Origin: Cercozoa sp. M6MM
Taxonomy: Eukaryota > Endomyxa: Ascetosporea
NCBI GenBank assembly: GCA_040357565.1
Contig: JBDODJ010000006.1
Strand: one strand, 5' to 3'
Length of the DNA: 64,000 nt
Shown: positions 11,713 to 21,321 of the stretch, piece after piece
Layout: each line of letters begins with the position of its first letter
Numbering within the stretch: the first letter of the stretch is position 1
Program-made: the position numbers and the translations under genes
The notes under the pieces: model-generated
Told to the model about the DNA's origin: nothing
Databases searched by the model: none
What the model saw: only the letters and a program-made list of their open reading frames with translations

Positions 11713-12463
11713 GTTTAATGACATGTACAACGCAGGGCACATCGGTGACTGCTTGCAAGGCACGTGAGGAGCGTTTCCGCCGCTTCGTCCAGGCGGCGGA
11801 GCAGTCGATCGGCAAGGATGTGATGGGCACGATGCTCAAGGGCAGCAAGTCGCGCCAACTGGAGCAACTCCTGCGCCAGCACCTGCTGCTTAACGATGCG
11901 CAGGTGCACGACGTCACTGCGGTGCTGCAGTGTCTGCCGCGTGTCTCTGTACGCGGCAAGGTCACCGTTAACACCGCCGACGACCTCGCGCTGAGTGTAA
12001 ACGTCTCCAGCAAGACTGCCAGGAAACCGGCCGAGGCCAAGAAGGCGGCCAGTGCGCCCATCAAGCAGGTTCTCTCGAACGGCGGTGTCTGGACGCCGGC
12101 CTGGCGCATGGGCGCGCCGCTCTCCTTCTTTCTTGTCGTCTCAGTTGGCAACACTCTCCTTCAGCTGCGTCGACTCAACCTGGGACGGTACAGCTCTGTC
12201 TGAGTTTCACTAATCTTATATATATAGATCTATATATCTATATACATGTATGTGAGGGCATAGATGTATTGTGTATGTTGAGCAGCAAACCTGCCACGGT
12301 CACGGTGCACGTGCCGCAGGAACTCCGCGGACAACGCGTGCAGGTCTCGGTGCGTCCCGACGCCTACATGCAGCTTGACCGACGAACGCACGTGTCGCTA
12401 CCGGTGGAACCAGCGGAGACCAAGCCGGACGCTGCTGCCTCTTCGACGACCCGAGGTGACTGA
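1..12463 (+). CDS. ASCC3: ASCC3/Slh1-type Ski2-like helicase, 5' end outside window
   Basis: Multi-exon gene for a tandem-cassette RNA/DNA helicase of the ASCC3 (Slh1) family. In other eukaryotes this protein splits collided ribosomes in the RQT/ASC-1 complex and helps alkylation repair. Cassette 1 shows LLVCAPTGAGKTNVA (Walker A), LLIIDEVHLL, VALSATLPN, VMIFVHSRKET, CTATLAWGVNLPAHT and FGRAGRPQFD, then a Sec63-like region around 4.0-6.8 kb. Cassette 2 shows CAPTGSGKTTIAELA, VIDEVHLLG, LSTALANAGDLADWLG, VFVSSRRQTRLTAMDL, LAWGVNLPAHLVVVKG and MMGRAGRPGMDD, then a second Sec63 region to the stop at 12461-12463. The LSTALAN motif in cassette 2 matches ASCC3 rather than Brr2 (LSSSLSN). Coding sequence is already open near base 40 (VVGELLRRRKLL), so the N terminus lies upstream. 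There are several tens of introns, many beginning GTAC and made of repeat families A, B and C. Confidence 0.93.
1441..1516 (+). repeat. Family C intron inside Walker A of ASCC3 cassette 1
   Basis: The intron starts GTACC and ends TATGTAG. It splits the Ala codon of CAPTG^AGKT in phase 1. The body consists of GTGTGATCACACGTGTGAGT and GTGAGTGAGTGACCACC units, typical of family C. Splicing restores an intact Walker A motif, so the boundaries are well supported. Confidence 0.8.
1960..2093 (+). repeat. Family C intronic repeat (TGACTGAGTGACCAC units)
   Basis: This stretch sits between the exons encoding ...ECTGDVQLSQAEMT and MLVTTPEKWDVV. It is a chain of degenerate units of CTGACTGAGTGAC, CACTGTGA and CACTGTGATTGAGTGAC. 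Similar stretches occur at about 620-700, 780-835, 960-1050, 2150-2215, 3300-3350, 7820-7885 and 7955-8065, all in introns of the same gene. Confidence 0.75.
2276..2344 (+). repeat. Family A intron (TTACCCC tract) in the DExH motif of cassette 1
   Basis: Starts GTAGC after the codons for IIDE and ends TTCAG before the rest of VHLL (phase 1). The body is tandem CCCTTTA units. Comparable C-rich introns recur through about 2.7-6.9 kb of this gene, some with runs of 10-15 C. Confidence 0.8.
3886..3966 (+). repeat. Family B intron (GTACARATGGAC units)
   Basis: The intron lies between the exons for FGRAGRPQFDTSG and EAYLLTQVQK. It contains GTACACACGGAC, GTACAGATGGAC, ACACAGATGGAC and the complementary GTCCATACAC, so it can fold on itself. 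Related units fill introns near 1660-1735, 2986-3080, 3700-3765, 4940-5000, 7025-7070, 7415-7495, 7563-7630, 8404-8455, 8680-8745, 9000-9055 and 9318-9372. Confidence 0.75.
4802..4889 (+). repeat. Family A intron (C-rich)
   Basis: Intron from GTACCC to TGTGCAG, almost wholly pyrimidine with TTTACCCCC and CTTTACC units. It separates the exon encoding DQFRHMRMQ from GDFDPMQQKQRK. It is a representative of about fifteen family A introns in the helicase gene. Confidence 0.75.
7563..7630 (+). repeat. Family B intron inside Walker A of ASCC3 cassette 2
   Basis: Begins GTACAGATGGAC, the family B core placed directly at the donor, and ends CTGTACACAG. It splits the Gly codon of CAPTGS^GKTT in phase 1, three bases further along the motif than the cassette 1 intron at 1441-1516. 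Confidence 0.8.
8256..8320 (+). repeat. Inverted-polarity (G-rich) intron in the DEVH motif of cassette 2
   Basis: Lies between IVIDE and VHLLG. On the sense strand it reads GTAGGGGGC, GGGCGGGGGGGGGGTAAG and then a short GT run ending AATAG. This is the complement of the family A unit, so it is a family A body in the opposite orientation to its neighbours. Confidence 0.7.
8788..8930 (+). repeat. Telomere-like (TACCC)n intronic tract with 10-N gap
   Basis: Tandem CTACCCTACCC and CCTGCCCCTACC units run to an assembly gap (N at 8894-8903), then poly-C and CAG. Coding resumes with EHSPTKPTLVFVSSRRQ. The length is uncertain because of the gap. It resembles a telomeric repeat in composition, but it sits inside an intron and is best read as an expanded family A body. 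Confidence 0.8.
11073..11197 (+). repeat. (GT)n intronic microsatellite with 10-N gap
   Basis: Long GT dinucleotide run interrupted by N at 11121-11130, in the ASCC3 intron between the exons encoding LLLIQSHLALNCDSEQ and RVTMPMRDYFSDR. Shorter GT runs occur in introns at about 2877-2899, 11357-11375, 11680-11712, 20392-20427, 22784-22830 and 34912-34958. Confidence 0.9.
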
Positions 12464-12808
12464 CATGACCGTGATCATGATGATTTGACGCGAGTGAACC
12501 GCCGTATCGACATGTACAGCTCCAGCGCAGTACCACGCTGTCCGCTGTAGCGTAGATCGATATGGTGGGTTCTGGGGCGTTGAAGCCCACTTTTAAATAC
12601 GCGTGCTAACTATCATCAGTGCATGAGCATATAAAATTAGTGCATAACTGAGTGCGTGGAAGTTCCGCTAATCCCGTAAACTCGAAAATTGTGATACAAT
12701 CCTCTTATTTTGTTGCGTTGGAGCGCCGGGATTTTCTTTAATAATGGCGAAATTAGGCACGTGCTGGAACTCCATAGAGAGCTGAACTCGAACGCGCCAA
12801 ACGCACCG
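12464..12808. other. Intergenic interval downstream of ASCC3
   Basis: 345 bases between the ASCC3 stop and the small ORF. It is AT-richer than its surroundings, with an AT-rich patch near 12630-12720. No further gene or RNA was recognised. It probably holds the ASCC3 3' UTR and the promoter of the next gene. Confidence 0.5.
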
Positions 12809-13018
12809 ATGGACCCACTTGATCCACTGAAGAAGGAGCTTCGTGCCCGCGAAGAGCTGCTCAAGGCGCAGAAGAAGGCGAACGCGCGCGACCAACGCGC
12901 GCCTCACAGTCATCGTCGTCGCTTCGGACAGCCTGCTGCCACCGGTCCGAGCACCAAGCAGCACATGAGTCAACCCAAGCAACGCAACGGCAAGAGCATG
13001 CGTCGCGGAACGAAATGA
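12809..13018 (+). CDS. Small basic protein, unknown function
   Basis: An ATG at 12809 opens a 69-residue frame starting MDPLDPLKKELRAREELL and ending KSMRRGTK. The first part is a charged helix, probably a short coiled coil; the second is rich in Arg, Lys, Gln and His. The frame stays open upstream to about 12710 (ELHRELNSNAPNAP directly precedes the Met), so an upstream exon is possible. I do not recognise a family. It lies between ASCC3 (same strand) and the convergent AAA ATPase. Confidence 0.45.
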   Translation: MDPLDPLKKELRAREELLKAQKKANARDQRAPHSHRRRFGQPAATGPSTKQHMSQPKQRNGKSMRRGTK

Positions 13019-13402
13019 AGACTAGTAACCAGTCGACAACTGAACACTGTGACTACTACAACTACTAGTCGTGCTGTAGTAGTTGTAGTTGAGTCTTCTA
13101 GGAAACCAACAATGTAGTTTCGCTGCGCCAGTCGGGGAAGCGACTTCAGTGAATGTTCATGCCTGCCGTAGAACTGAACTTTAAGGTCCACGTGGCTCTT
13201 ACCAGCGCAGGGGTAGAACACTACGGCAAAACACTACAAAAGCTGAACTTGCACATGCTAAAAGCTGTCGCTTTAGCCTTACGCTACGACCAACCCCATT
13301 ATCTATATTAATACATCAACGCGTGCCAATATCGACATCACGCGTCGCGTGGCTCACGTCGGGAAACAACACCGGTGTTCGCAGGCTAGTACTACGTTAC
13401 GC
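13019..13402. other. Convergent 3'-3' intergenic interval
   Basis: Apart from the inverted repeat at 13055-13089 I see no gene here. The sequence is of mixed composition. It probably carries the two 3' UTRs. Confidence 0.5.
13055..13089. repeat. Perfect 13-bp inverted repeat between convergent genes
   Basis: Arms ACTACAACTACTA (13055-13067) and TAGTAGTTGTAGT (13077-13089) are exact reverse complements around a 9-base loop. It lies between the stop of the small plus-strand ORF and the stop of the minus-strand AAA gene. A role in transcript 3' ends is inferred only from position. Confidence 0.7.
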
Positions 13403-16400
13403 TTACATGTACATCGACATGCTGCTGTTCTGGCCGCTGGTGCCGTCGGTCTTCTCGACCTCCTCCTCGGCAGCGAGCCTGTGCAGAACAAAAGGTATGC
13501 ATTCTTTCATCTCGAATCGAGCAAAGCAGAGTGTACGAGAGGTCCTTCATCTTAATGATGGCATCATCGCCCTGACGCAGCGCAGCACGCGAGGCAGCAC
13601 GCAGCACGGCCGAACGGATCTACATGGGAAGGGGATAAAGGGCATTGCAAGCAGGGAAGCAGGGTGTGATGATACCTGACCGCCCGTGAGTGCCTGCGCG
13701 CGGCCGAGTCGCTCGAAGTCGACGCTCTTGTCGAGCGGCGCCTGCGCCGGGATCATCTGGCGCCACAGCTTGGCGCGCAGACCGGCCTCGGGCGTGCCGA
13801 AGTGCACGACAAACTTGATGCGGCGGAAGAAGGCGCGATCGATGGCGTCGGCGTTGTTGCACGTGAGGATCACCACGCCCGGGTAGCGTTCCACGTGGTA
13901 CAGCAGCGTTGCAATGTCGATGTTGGCATATCGGTCCGTGCTCGTCGTCGTCGCCGTGCGCGACGAGAACAGTCCCTCGGCCTCGTCAAACACCAGCACC
14001 GGCGACTCGTGCAGACCTGACAAAAACAACAGAGTTAATTTCTCCTTTCGCGCGGACGTGCAAAAACACAACAAATACAAAACACAGCAAATTTACCAGT
14101 GCCACTGCCGCTTGACGTGGCCGTGCTGGCCTGCTCGAACAGCGACTCGATGTTCTTGGACGACTCGCCAACCCACTGCACACACCGACACACAAAAAGT
14201 AAACCTGTTAGAGCAAAAGAAGTCCAATATTGGGTGGGCGGTTAGCTACCTTGGACAGCAGCTCGGCGCAGTTGACAATCTTGAGCGGCCGGCCAATCTC
14301 GAAGGCAATGGCCTGCGCCGCCATTGACTTGCCCGTACCGGGCGGACCGGCGAAAAGTGCCGACGCGCCCTGGTTGTTGCGCAGCGACTCGCCAAAGCCC
14401 CACTGCGCGAACAGCACGCTGCGCGCCTTCTCAAAGTTCACGACGTCGCGAAGCACGTTCATGTGCTACCATCCCACAGCCAACCATATCTATGCACCCT
14501 CTGTATACCAGGTTAAGTGTATGTGGATACCTTGTCGGGCAGCACGAGCTTATCGAGGCCGCTCTGTCACACACATGTTAGTCAAGTACATGGGAGTGTG
14601 GAAAGCCAAGGGTGCTACATCCGGGACGGAGCGTCGCTCGAACGAGGCCATACTGATGCGGCCCTTGAGTTGCAGCGTGGCACCGCGGCACATGTCCTCC
14701 TGCGTCACTACAATGTTCTTGGCGTCGCGCGACACGGCGAACGACAGCGCCGACAGCAGCGCGTTTTTGATAAAACCGCCCGTCAGCTCGAACTTCTACA
14801 GGGGGCACACAGGGGGCAGGGGGTATAGGGGGAGGTATGGGGTATAAGTGGAGGTATAGGAAGGGATATGGGTCAACACACCTTGGCCAGGAACTCGAGG
14901 TCGACATCGTCGGCCAGCTGCAGCTTGGGCGGCATCAGCGTCTTCCAGATCTGCTTGCGCAGCAGATGGTCCGGTTGGCTACACGCACAAGCCAAGGTAC
15001 AGATGAACCCGGGGGAGGGGGTAAGACACGAGGCTACCGGAACTGCACGGACAGGGTGATACGGCGGTGCATGGCCTCATCCAGGTCGGCCGGTCGGTTG
15101 GTGGCCATGATAATGAGGCCGTCGTGCCGCTCGATCTCGGTGAGCAGGAGGTTCACGAGGCCGCCGTTGCGCTCGCGGTCACCAAACATGCTCTCGCACT
15201 CGTCAAAGAAGAGCACGGCGTCGTTGATCTTGGCCTCGCGGAAGATAAAGCGCAGGTTCTCGTCGCCCCTATATAATACATATATATATATATATAATTA
15301 TAGAGATGTAGTTGGAGGGGGTACATCTGGCCCAGCGACGGGAAGTTGATAAGCAGCACGCGCTTCTTGATGGCCGTGGCCACGGCGTTGGCGATCATGG
15401 TCTTGCCAGTGCCCGACTCGCCGTAGAACAACAGGCACACGCCGGCGCCGTACTGCACCACGTCGTCGAAGCCAAGCTCCTTGCGCGCACGGATGAACTT
15501 GTCAAAGTTGCGCACCGTGCCTACCAACCAACAGGAGGGTACCGAGGCGGCTAGGGGGAGGGGCAGCATGCCAGCCTACCGATAATCATGTCCTTCTGCG
15601 CCGCCGGCAGAATCACGTTCTCCACGTCCACATTCGGCGTGTACCTGCACCAACAGAAAACAGATACCGCACCCCTTAATCACACGGGCACACCCTAACC
15701 AAGCGCACCCTTATCAAAGATAGATTTGTTACAGATGCGAGCCGTCAATGATCTCGCCGAACTCGACCTCAAGACCGCAGCAGTACTCCAACACACGCCT
15801 GGGGGGGGGGGGGGTAAAACGGTGGAAAGAGGTAAGAAGGGGTCGTACCGATCCACGCGGATGGCGGCCTCGATGAGGTCACTCTCGAAGCCGAGCGCAT
15901 TCACCGACACGAAGCCCTCCTTCACCAGCGTGGAGCTCTTGTAGAAGAAGCGGCGCATCGCAATCTGCTGCGCCAGGTCCTTGCTCAGCAACTCGAGCAT
16001 GTGGCCCACGTTGCCACGGAAGCGCACCTACAAGGGGGTAAGAGGAAGGTAAAGGGGGGCGATGGGGGGTGGTAAAATTCTAGCATACAGTGTTCGGCAT
16101 CAGCGTGTTGCCCAGCAAAATCAGCAGCACGTCACGCTCCGTGTCGCAACTGTACAAAAGGTGGGGTAAGGGGAGGGGTGAAAGGGGGTAAGAGGGTAAG
16201 AAACGTACAGGCTGCGCTCGCGGCAGAGCTTCTCGAGACGAGGCACGAAGCCCTTCTTCTGTGCATACAGTACAGTACCTTGTTTCGATCAAATTCGCCT
16301 GTTCATGGGGTTTTTTTAAATTGAACTTACGCCATCCTTCTCAGAGAGAGCAAGGCGACGCTCAATCTTCTTCTTGCCGACACGGACCTGCCATCACACA

Positions 16401-17768
16401 AGGGGTAAACAACGGGTGGGGGGGGGGCAAGCTAATCGACTCACCTTGGTCTCCAACTCGCGAATGCGCTGAGCCGTTCGCGGGTCCATCGCCGACGGAT
16501 CGTGCGCGTACGAGTTCCTTCACATGGGGGGGGGGGTAAAGTCAGGGGGTAAAGTCAGGGTGGGTGGAATGGGGGTAAAACAGAACCCACTCCAGCTCGT
16601 GTCCGTCAATCTGATTGCGCACGACTTGGAACCACAACTCGAGGTACTCCAGGTCGTTTTTAAAGGGCCTACAGGGGGATATAGGGGTAGGGCGAGGTGG
16701 GTAAACCGAGTATACTTAAGCGCGTCCTCCTCCTCGTCCGAGTCGACCTCTTCCTCGTCGTCGTCGTCGAGGTCGCGTCCGGCAAAGGCGCGCGTCATGA
16801 TCGAGTCGGCCTTCATGCTGGCGAACAGGTCCTTGTCGCTGCCGCCGACCGAGCCGCCGGCGGCCTCCAGTGCCACCAGCATGTGCTCCTTCTCCACGTC
16901 CGACAGTTCGCTCAGCTGCGCCGACACGTCCATACCGGCGGCCTCTGCAGCGGCCACCAGGGCCACATCCAGCTCGCTCGGACCCTGTGCCTCCTCAGCG
17001 GCCTCTGCAGCCTCGGCATCCACTGTCTCGTCGGCTTCCTCGGGTCCGTTGTCCTCCTCGACCTCGGTTTCGACTGGCGTCTCCACCACATCAAACGAGT
17101 CCTCCGAGTTCTCCTACCAAAGGCATAGGCTTATATGGTTCTAGCTGTATAGGATACGGGTACCTTGGCCTCCGGGGCCTCCGAAGCAGCCTGTGCAGCC
17201 GCCTTGTCGTTCTTCTTGAGGCGACGCTCGTAGGCATCGTCTGCAGGCAAGGGGTAACGGGGGGGGGGTGGGGTAGGGTAGGGTAGGTGGTAAGGGGTAG
17301 GGGAAGGTAGGGTAGGGGTATAGGGTACCCTCCTCGAGGATGCCCGAGATAGGCGGCACATCAAGCTTCATGAGCGCGTCCTGGTTGAGTCGCAGCTTGT
17401 ACAGCATGAGCCAGATGGCCTCCTCGATGTTCGGGTTCGAGTACCTGCACGTTTAAGAGCAGACACATGTACCATAGACACACGTATCAGACAGACGGAC
17501 AGGACGTACATCAAATAGCCTCGCGAGTTGAGGTCGCTCAGGATGCCCGACTTAACGTGCTACGGGAGGGGTGAGGGTAAAGGGGTAAGGGGTAGGGGGT
17601 AAAAGCACAGGCATACCGGACGGTCGGGGTCGAGGAACTTGAGCACATGCGAGGTCGACTTGGAGAAGAGTGCGCACAGCGTGTGCAGCATGGCACCGCG
17701 TGTTTGCACCGAGGCGCCACAGCCTGCCCCACCACAACACATTAGTCAGTCTCTTCTTTACCTAGTGT

Positions 17769-17825
<57 letters not shown>

Positions 17826-18601
17826 GGAGAGAAAGAGGGAGAGAAAGAGGGAGGAAGAGAGAAAGAGGGAGGAAGAGAGAAAGAGGGAGGGAGAGAGAAA
17901 GAGGGAGAGAGAGAAAGAGGGAGGGAGAGAGAAAGAGGGAGAGAGAGAGAGAAAGGAACACACCACTAAGGAAGGGCGAGTTGAGGAACAGGATGGCCTC
18001 GAAGAAATCCTTCTCGTAGTCGCACAGGTCCATCGGCTCGCGGTGCAGCAGGCGCAGCAGACGCGGCGCTGGCGGCACCGGCTGCTCCTCCTCTGTCTCG
18101 GCCGAGAAGACGTCGTCGATGGCACGGTGCTTGGTCAGACGTGCCGTGATGAAAGTCGTCAGCGCCGCGTGTGCCGTCTCGCACGCATGCGTCAGCTTCT
18201 TCTGCGTCTCGTGACTCTGGATCTCACTCTCGGCTTGACTGTTCATCATGTTCGTCATGCGCGTTGACGCCAAGTTCAGCGGCGCGTACACGAAGCACAT
18301 TCGAGCCACGATGATCTCCACATACTCCGGGTTCGTGAACGGTTTGGCCTCCTCACCCTGCAGGCACACACATTACCCCCCCTCACTACACATCAAGCAG
18401 CACAAGGCAGCAACTCACCGACTTAAAGAAGTCAAGCGCCTCCCGAACGGGGCCCACTACGTTCGGACGGAAGAACGTCTGATCAACAACAACAAAGAAA
18501 GCATTCACGCGACACAACACGACAAGAAAAAAGAAAAAAAAACAAAACACCGTCAGGACATCGCACGCCTTTTGCAGAGCCTCTGTGTCAAACTGGGCCA
18601 T
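13403..18601 (-). CDS. Large ATPase with two AAA domains and acidic linker
   Basis: One spliced gene from MAQFDTEALQKAC (ATG at 18599-18601) to a stop at 13403-13405. Order: an all-helical N-terminal region (about 18.6-17.3 kb), an acidic Asp/Glu-rich linker (DDDDEEEVDSDEEED near 16.75 kb), a helical/winged-helix-like region (LLILLGNTLMPNTV ... RRFFYKSSTLVKEGFVSV), AAA1 (GESGTGKT, LFFDECESMFGD, IIMATNRPADLDEAM) and AAA2 (GPPGTGKSMAAQAI, WVGESSKNIE, VLVFDEAEGLFSSR, CNNADAIDRAFFRR). Both Walker A and B motifs are intact, so both sites look able to hydrolyse ATP. The RRFFY...VKEGFVSV segment recalls the region before AAA modules in some bacterial winged-helix AAA proteins, which is inference. 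It is not recognisably Cdc48, NSF or a known peroxin. Introns are mostly family A, C-rich on the sense strand. Confidence 0.85.
17770..17962 (-). repeat. (GA)n / (CT)n intronic microsatellite
   Basis: About 190 bases of GA repeat interspersed with GAAAGAGGGA units, in an intron of the AAA ATPase. On the sense (minus) strand it is wholly pyrimidine (CT-rich), in keeping with the sense-pyrimidine bias of introns in this gene. Confidence 0.9.
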
Positions 18602-18942
18602 TTTGAGGTGCTGTTTAAACCGTTAACCCGTAGTTCAGTGAATAAAAACAATGCTAGAGCACAAAATGAGTGGCGCGATTTTTGCTTTTCAGAATCGTGC
18701 CAGAAGTTTCTTTTTTCCTTCTTTGCTGCGGTCAGCCAGCAGGTCTATCAATCTGACCGAAACACCGGAATATCGCCAGTCAGCAGTCAGGGTGCTTGGG
18801 CAATGGGCGAACTCGGGTGCAACCTAGAAGCACGGTGAGCTTTCAGAGCCGTGGCATGGTCATGAAATGTCGCAACAAAACTTCAAAACACCGATACTTT
18901 TCGGACCAAAGGGATACCGAAAGCTAAGGACCGACGGCGTCG
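18602..18942. other. Divergent promoter interval
   Basis: 341 bases between the start of the minus-strand AAA gene and the start of the plus-strand membrane protein gene. No RNA gene or repeat was recognised. It probably contains both promoters; no TATA-like element stood out. Confidence 0.45.
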
Positions 18943-20390
18943 CATGTCTCGTGTTATCTTGTTGCTCTCCGCTCTGTTCGTTTTAACGTAAGATATTTAC
19001 GTTCTCCCTGGCACCTGTCAGAGGCATCGGCTCTGTAAATGCTGCACCCAGGAATGCATCAAGCTTGTCGCTGCTGCCACCCAAAGCGGCACTTGCGATG
19101 CTTGACTATCTCGACATCGAGTCTCTCGCCGTGTTGCTTCATGCTTCTGCTCACATCGTTGTGATCTTGCGTTCCTTTACCACGGACAAGACAGCTGCAT
19201 CTCGGGTAAAAAACACACCCCCCCCCCCCCCCCCCAGTGTACACGGCTGTCTGCACAGAGAATGCTTCAGTACCTTGAAACGTCGCAGTTCGGTTCACGC
19301 TTAACCGAAGTCAAAGTCAGTGGCATAAAGAACGGCGCCGGCTCGTCATATTAGCACGCTGAAGTGTTTCCATGTAACGAATGATTCTGTAACAAAGGGT
19401 ATCGGGGTACTCGCACTGCAGTCCTTTACTTGAGCTTTGTGTTGTAATACAGCGATTTCAAACGTCCAAAAGTTACCATCCTCTGCGCTAAGACGGCTTT
19501 TGCGTTTAAAACAGGAGCGGTTGTTTTGTGAACGCGCTTCATCTGGAGGAACGCACCGTTACTGCATTCGGCGTCTGTCACAAGACCTGGAAGGGGTGCT
19601 TCAATCAATTTCAACTCAACTGTTGCTCTCCCGTTATCCTATACGGGCACGTTTCGCAGGTGGCAGAAACACACTCCTTCCATGCTGCGTCAGCTTGACA
19701 CAATCACACGGCAACGGACACCTGTGATGTCGAAACTGCTGGAGAACTTCTACGACAGTGCGCACGCTGCAGTACCGTCCATTTCCAACAGTTAAATTAC
19801 TAGTAGAAATAAATTTTAAGTTCTTCTTCGCAGACAAATCTGATGCAGCTTCGTTTGAACACGCCTTTTGGTGACCCATATGCCGCGTTAACACGTCGAA
19901 CTTCCTATATTGGTACCTTCTGACTGCCATAAGATATCACTGTGGGAGAGCATTCTTTGGTTCGTAGAGACCGACCAAGCACTCCTTGGAGCATTCAAGC
20001 GAACTCGCGCTCTAATTTCGCTCGTATTGAGCGCAGTGGTTATTGTAAAAGACCACTATCTACCTCTATCAATGCTCGAAGACTGGTACCTCTCATCAAT
20101 GGTGTCGATTCAAATATCGTGTGAGTTCGAAAATTTAAACTTACGCACCGCGCCAGGTGGTCCCTGCCTCCTGAGCTGCAGGTCGATCTCGACTCGGCCA
20201 TCGATCACTTTGCTTTCGTTGCCTACGACGACTCGATGCGAACCGAATTGTCTTTGGTAGCACTTTGCAACGATTGAGTTGAGTGAATGTGAGTTATGTG
20301 AGTTCGACAGAGCTGCTTCGACACATTGCTGCGTCGCGAGTGTTGTCAGAACGAAGGGGCAACTTTCGTTGCGTAACCACTTGTCATACC

Positions 20391-20429
<39 letters not shown>

Positions 20430-21311
20430 GACGCTCTGTTTTTCTTGTCTTTGTCGCAGCAAGCACAGAGCTGCGGTGGAGCTGCTCCTGCTAATCGAGT
20501 TCACTGTTCTTCACTTGTCGACGTGCCGAGCGTTTGTAAACAACCCGACACAAATCCAGTATTCCATGAATTCGGGGGCCATATTTACTGACGAATCTTA
20601 TCGAAACAGATGTCTCATCGACTTGCCGAACTGAAGAAACACGAAAGCACCGCAAAGCTCGCAACTCTGCAAGCGACCGCAATCGCCAAGCAAGGCCAGG
20701 AGCTGTTGGAGAAAGAATTTAGACACGAGCAAGAATACTCCAGTATCGTCACGGTCAACCCATGCATTGGTGAGGTTGCGTGCTGCGACAATATCCTTCG
20801 TCAAACTGCGGTAAACCGTACTTGAGTTGATACATGTGCCGTCTCAATGAAACTGTAAACTATAGGCCGCTGTTAAACGCGAACGAGCCCAACTACATCT
20901 CGCCTTGATGTCTGCGTATTTGTTGGGCAGTGCTGTTGGGCAGTTGCGAGATGTCTTCCTCGCGATTACCACCCAAACAGGCTAAAGAACTGGACGCAAC
21001 AGAATTTCACGTCTGTTGGCCGCTAGTGATAGCCCTTGCAATTGTTTTTAGTTTCTTTGGTTTTGCCGCTACAGAAGTGAAGTTGAGCGAGTCGCGTACT
21101 GAAGGAATCAGGCTGCGCTGGTCTGCTACTGCTTTAGACACCGACGGCACCGACAGTACCACAACTCGCGAAAATGCGAAATATTGCTTGTTACAGTCGC
21201 TCACGAAGGAGAGAGAAACGCCGCGCCTCCAGTGTGCGTTTCGTCTACAACACATTTAGGAACCAGGTAAGGCTGCTAAAGCGTCGAAAAGGTGCTGTAT
21301 TCAGGTTATAG
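18943..21311 (+). CDS. Predicted secreted/type I membrane protein, unknown function
   Basis: Exon 1 encodes a signal peptide (MSRVILLLSALFVLTG, likely cleaved after SVNA), joined across a 34-base intron to a lumenal region beginning APRNASSLSLLPPKAALAM. Later exons read LTEVKVSG, NSTVALPLSYTGTFR, LRQLDTITRQRTPVMSKLL, EDWWSLPPELQVDLD, then an amphipathic helix (SHRLAELKKHESTAKLATL). Near 21,000 there is one hydrophobic segment (WPLVIALAIVFSFFGFAA) and then a basic tail. Topology would be N-terminus outside, C-terminus in the cytosol. The middle (19350-19640) and the exact 3' end (21259 or 21311) are uncertain. It could instead be two genes split near 20277-20610. I do not recognise a family. 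Confidence 0.5.
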
Positions 21312-21321
21312 GTGCAGGGTT

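Noticed and set aside
1-12463. Assignment of the helicase to spliceosomal Brr2 instead of ASCC3
   Set aside because: Cassette 2 has LSTALANAGDLADWL and intact ATPase motifs as in ASCC3; Brr2 has a degenerate second cassette with LSSSLSN.
17767-18267. Plus-strand ORF of Arg/Glu repeats
   Set aside because: It reads the (GA)n intron tract and the antisense of a real minus-strand exon of the AAA ATPase.
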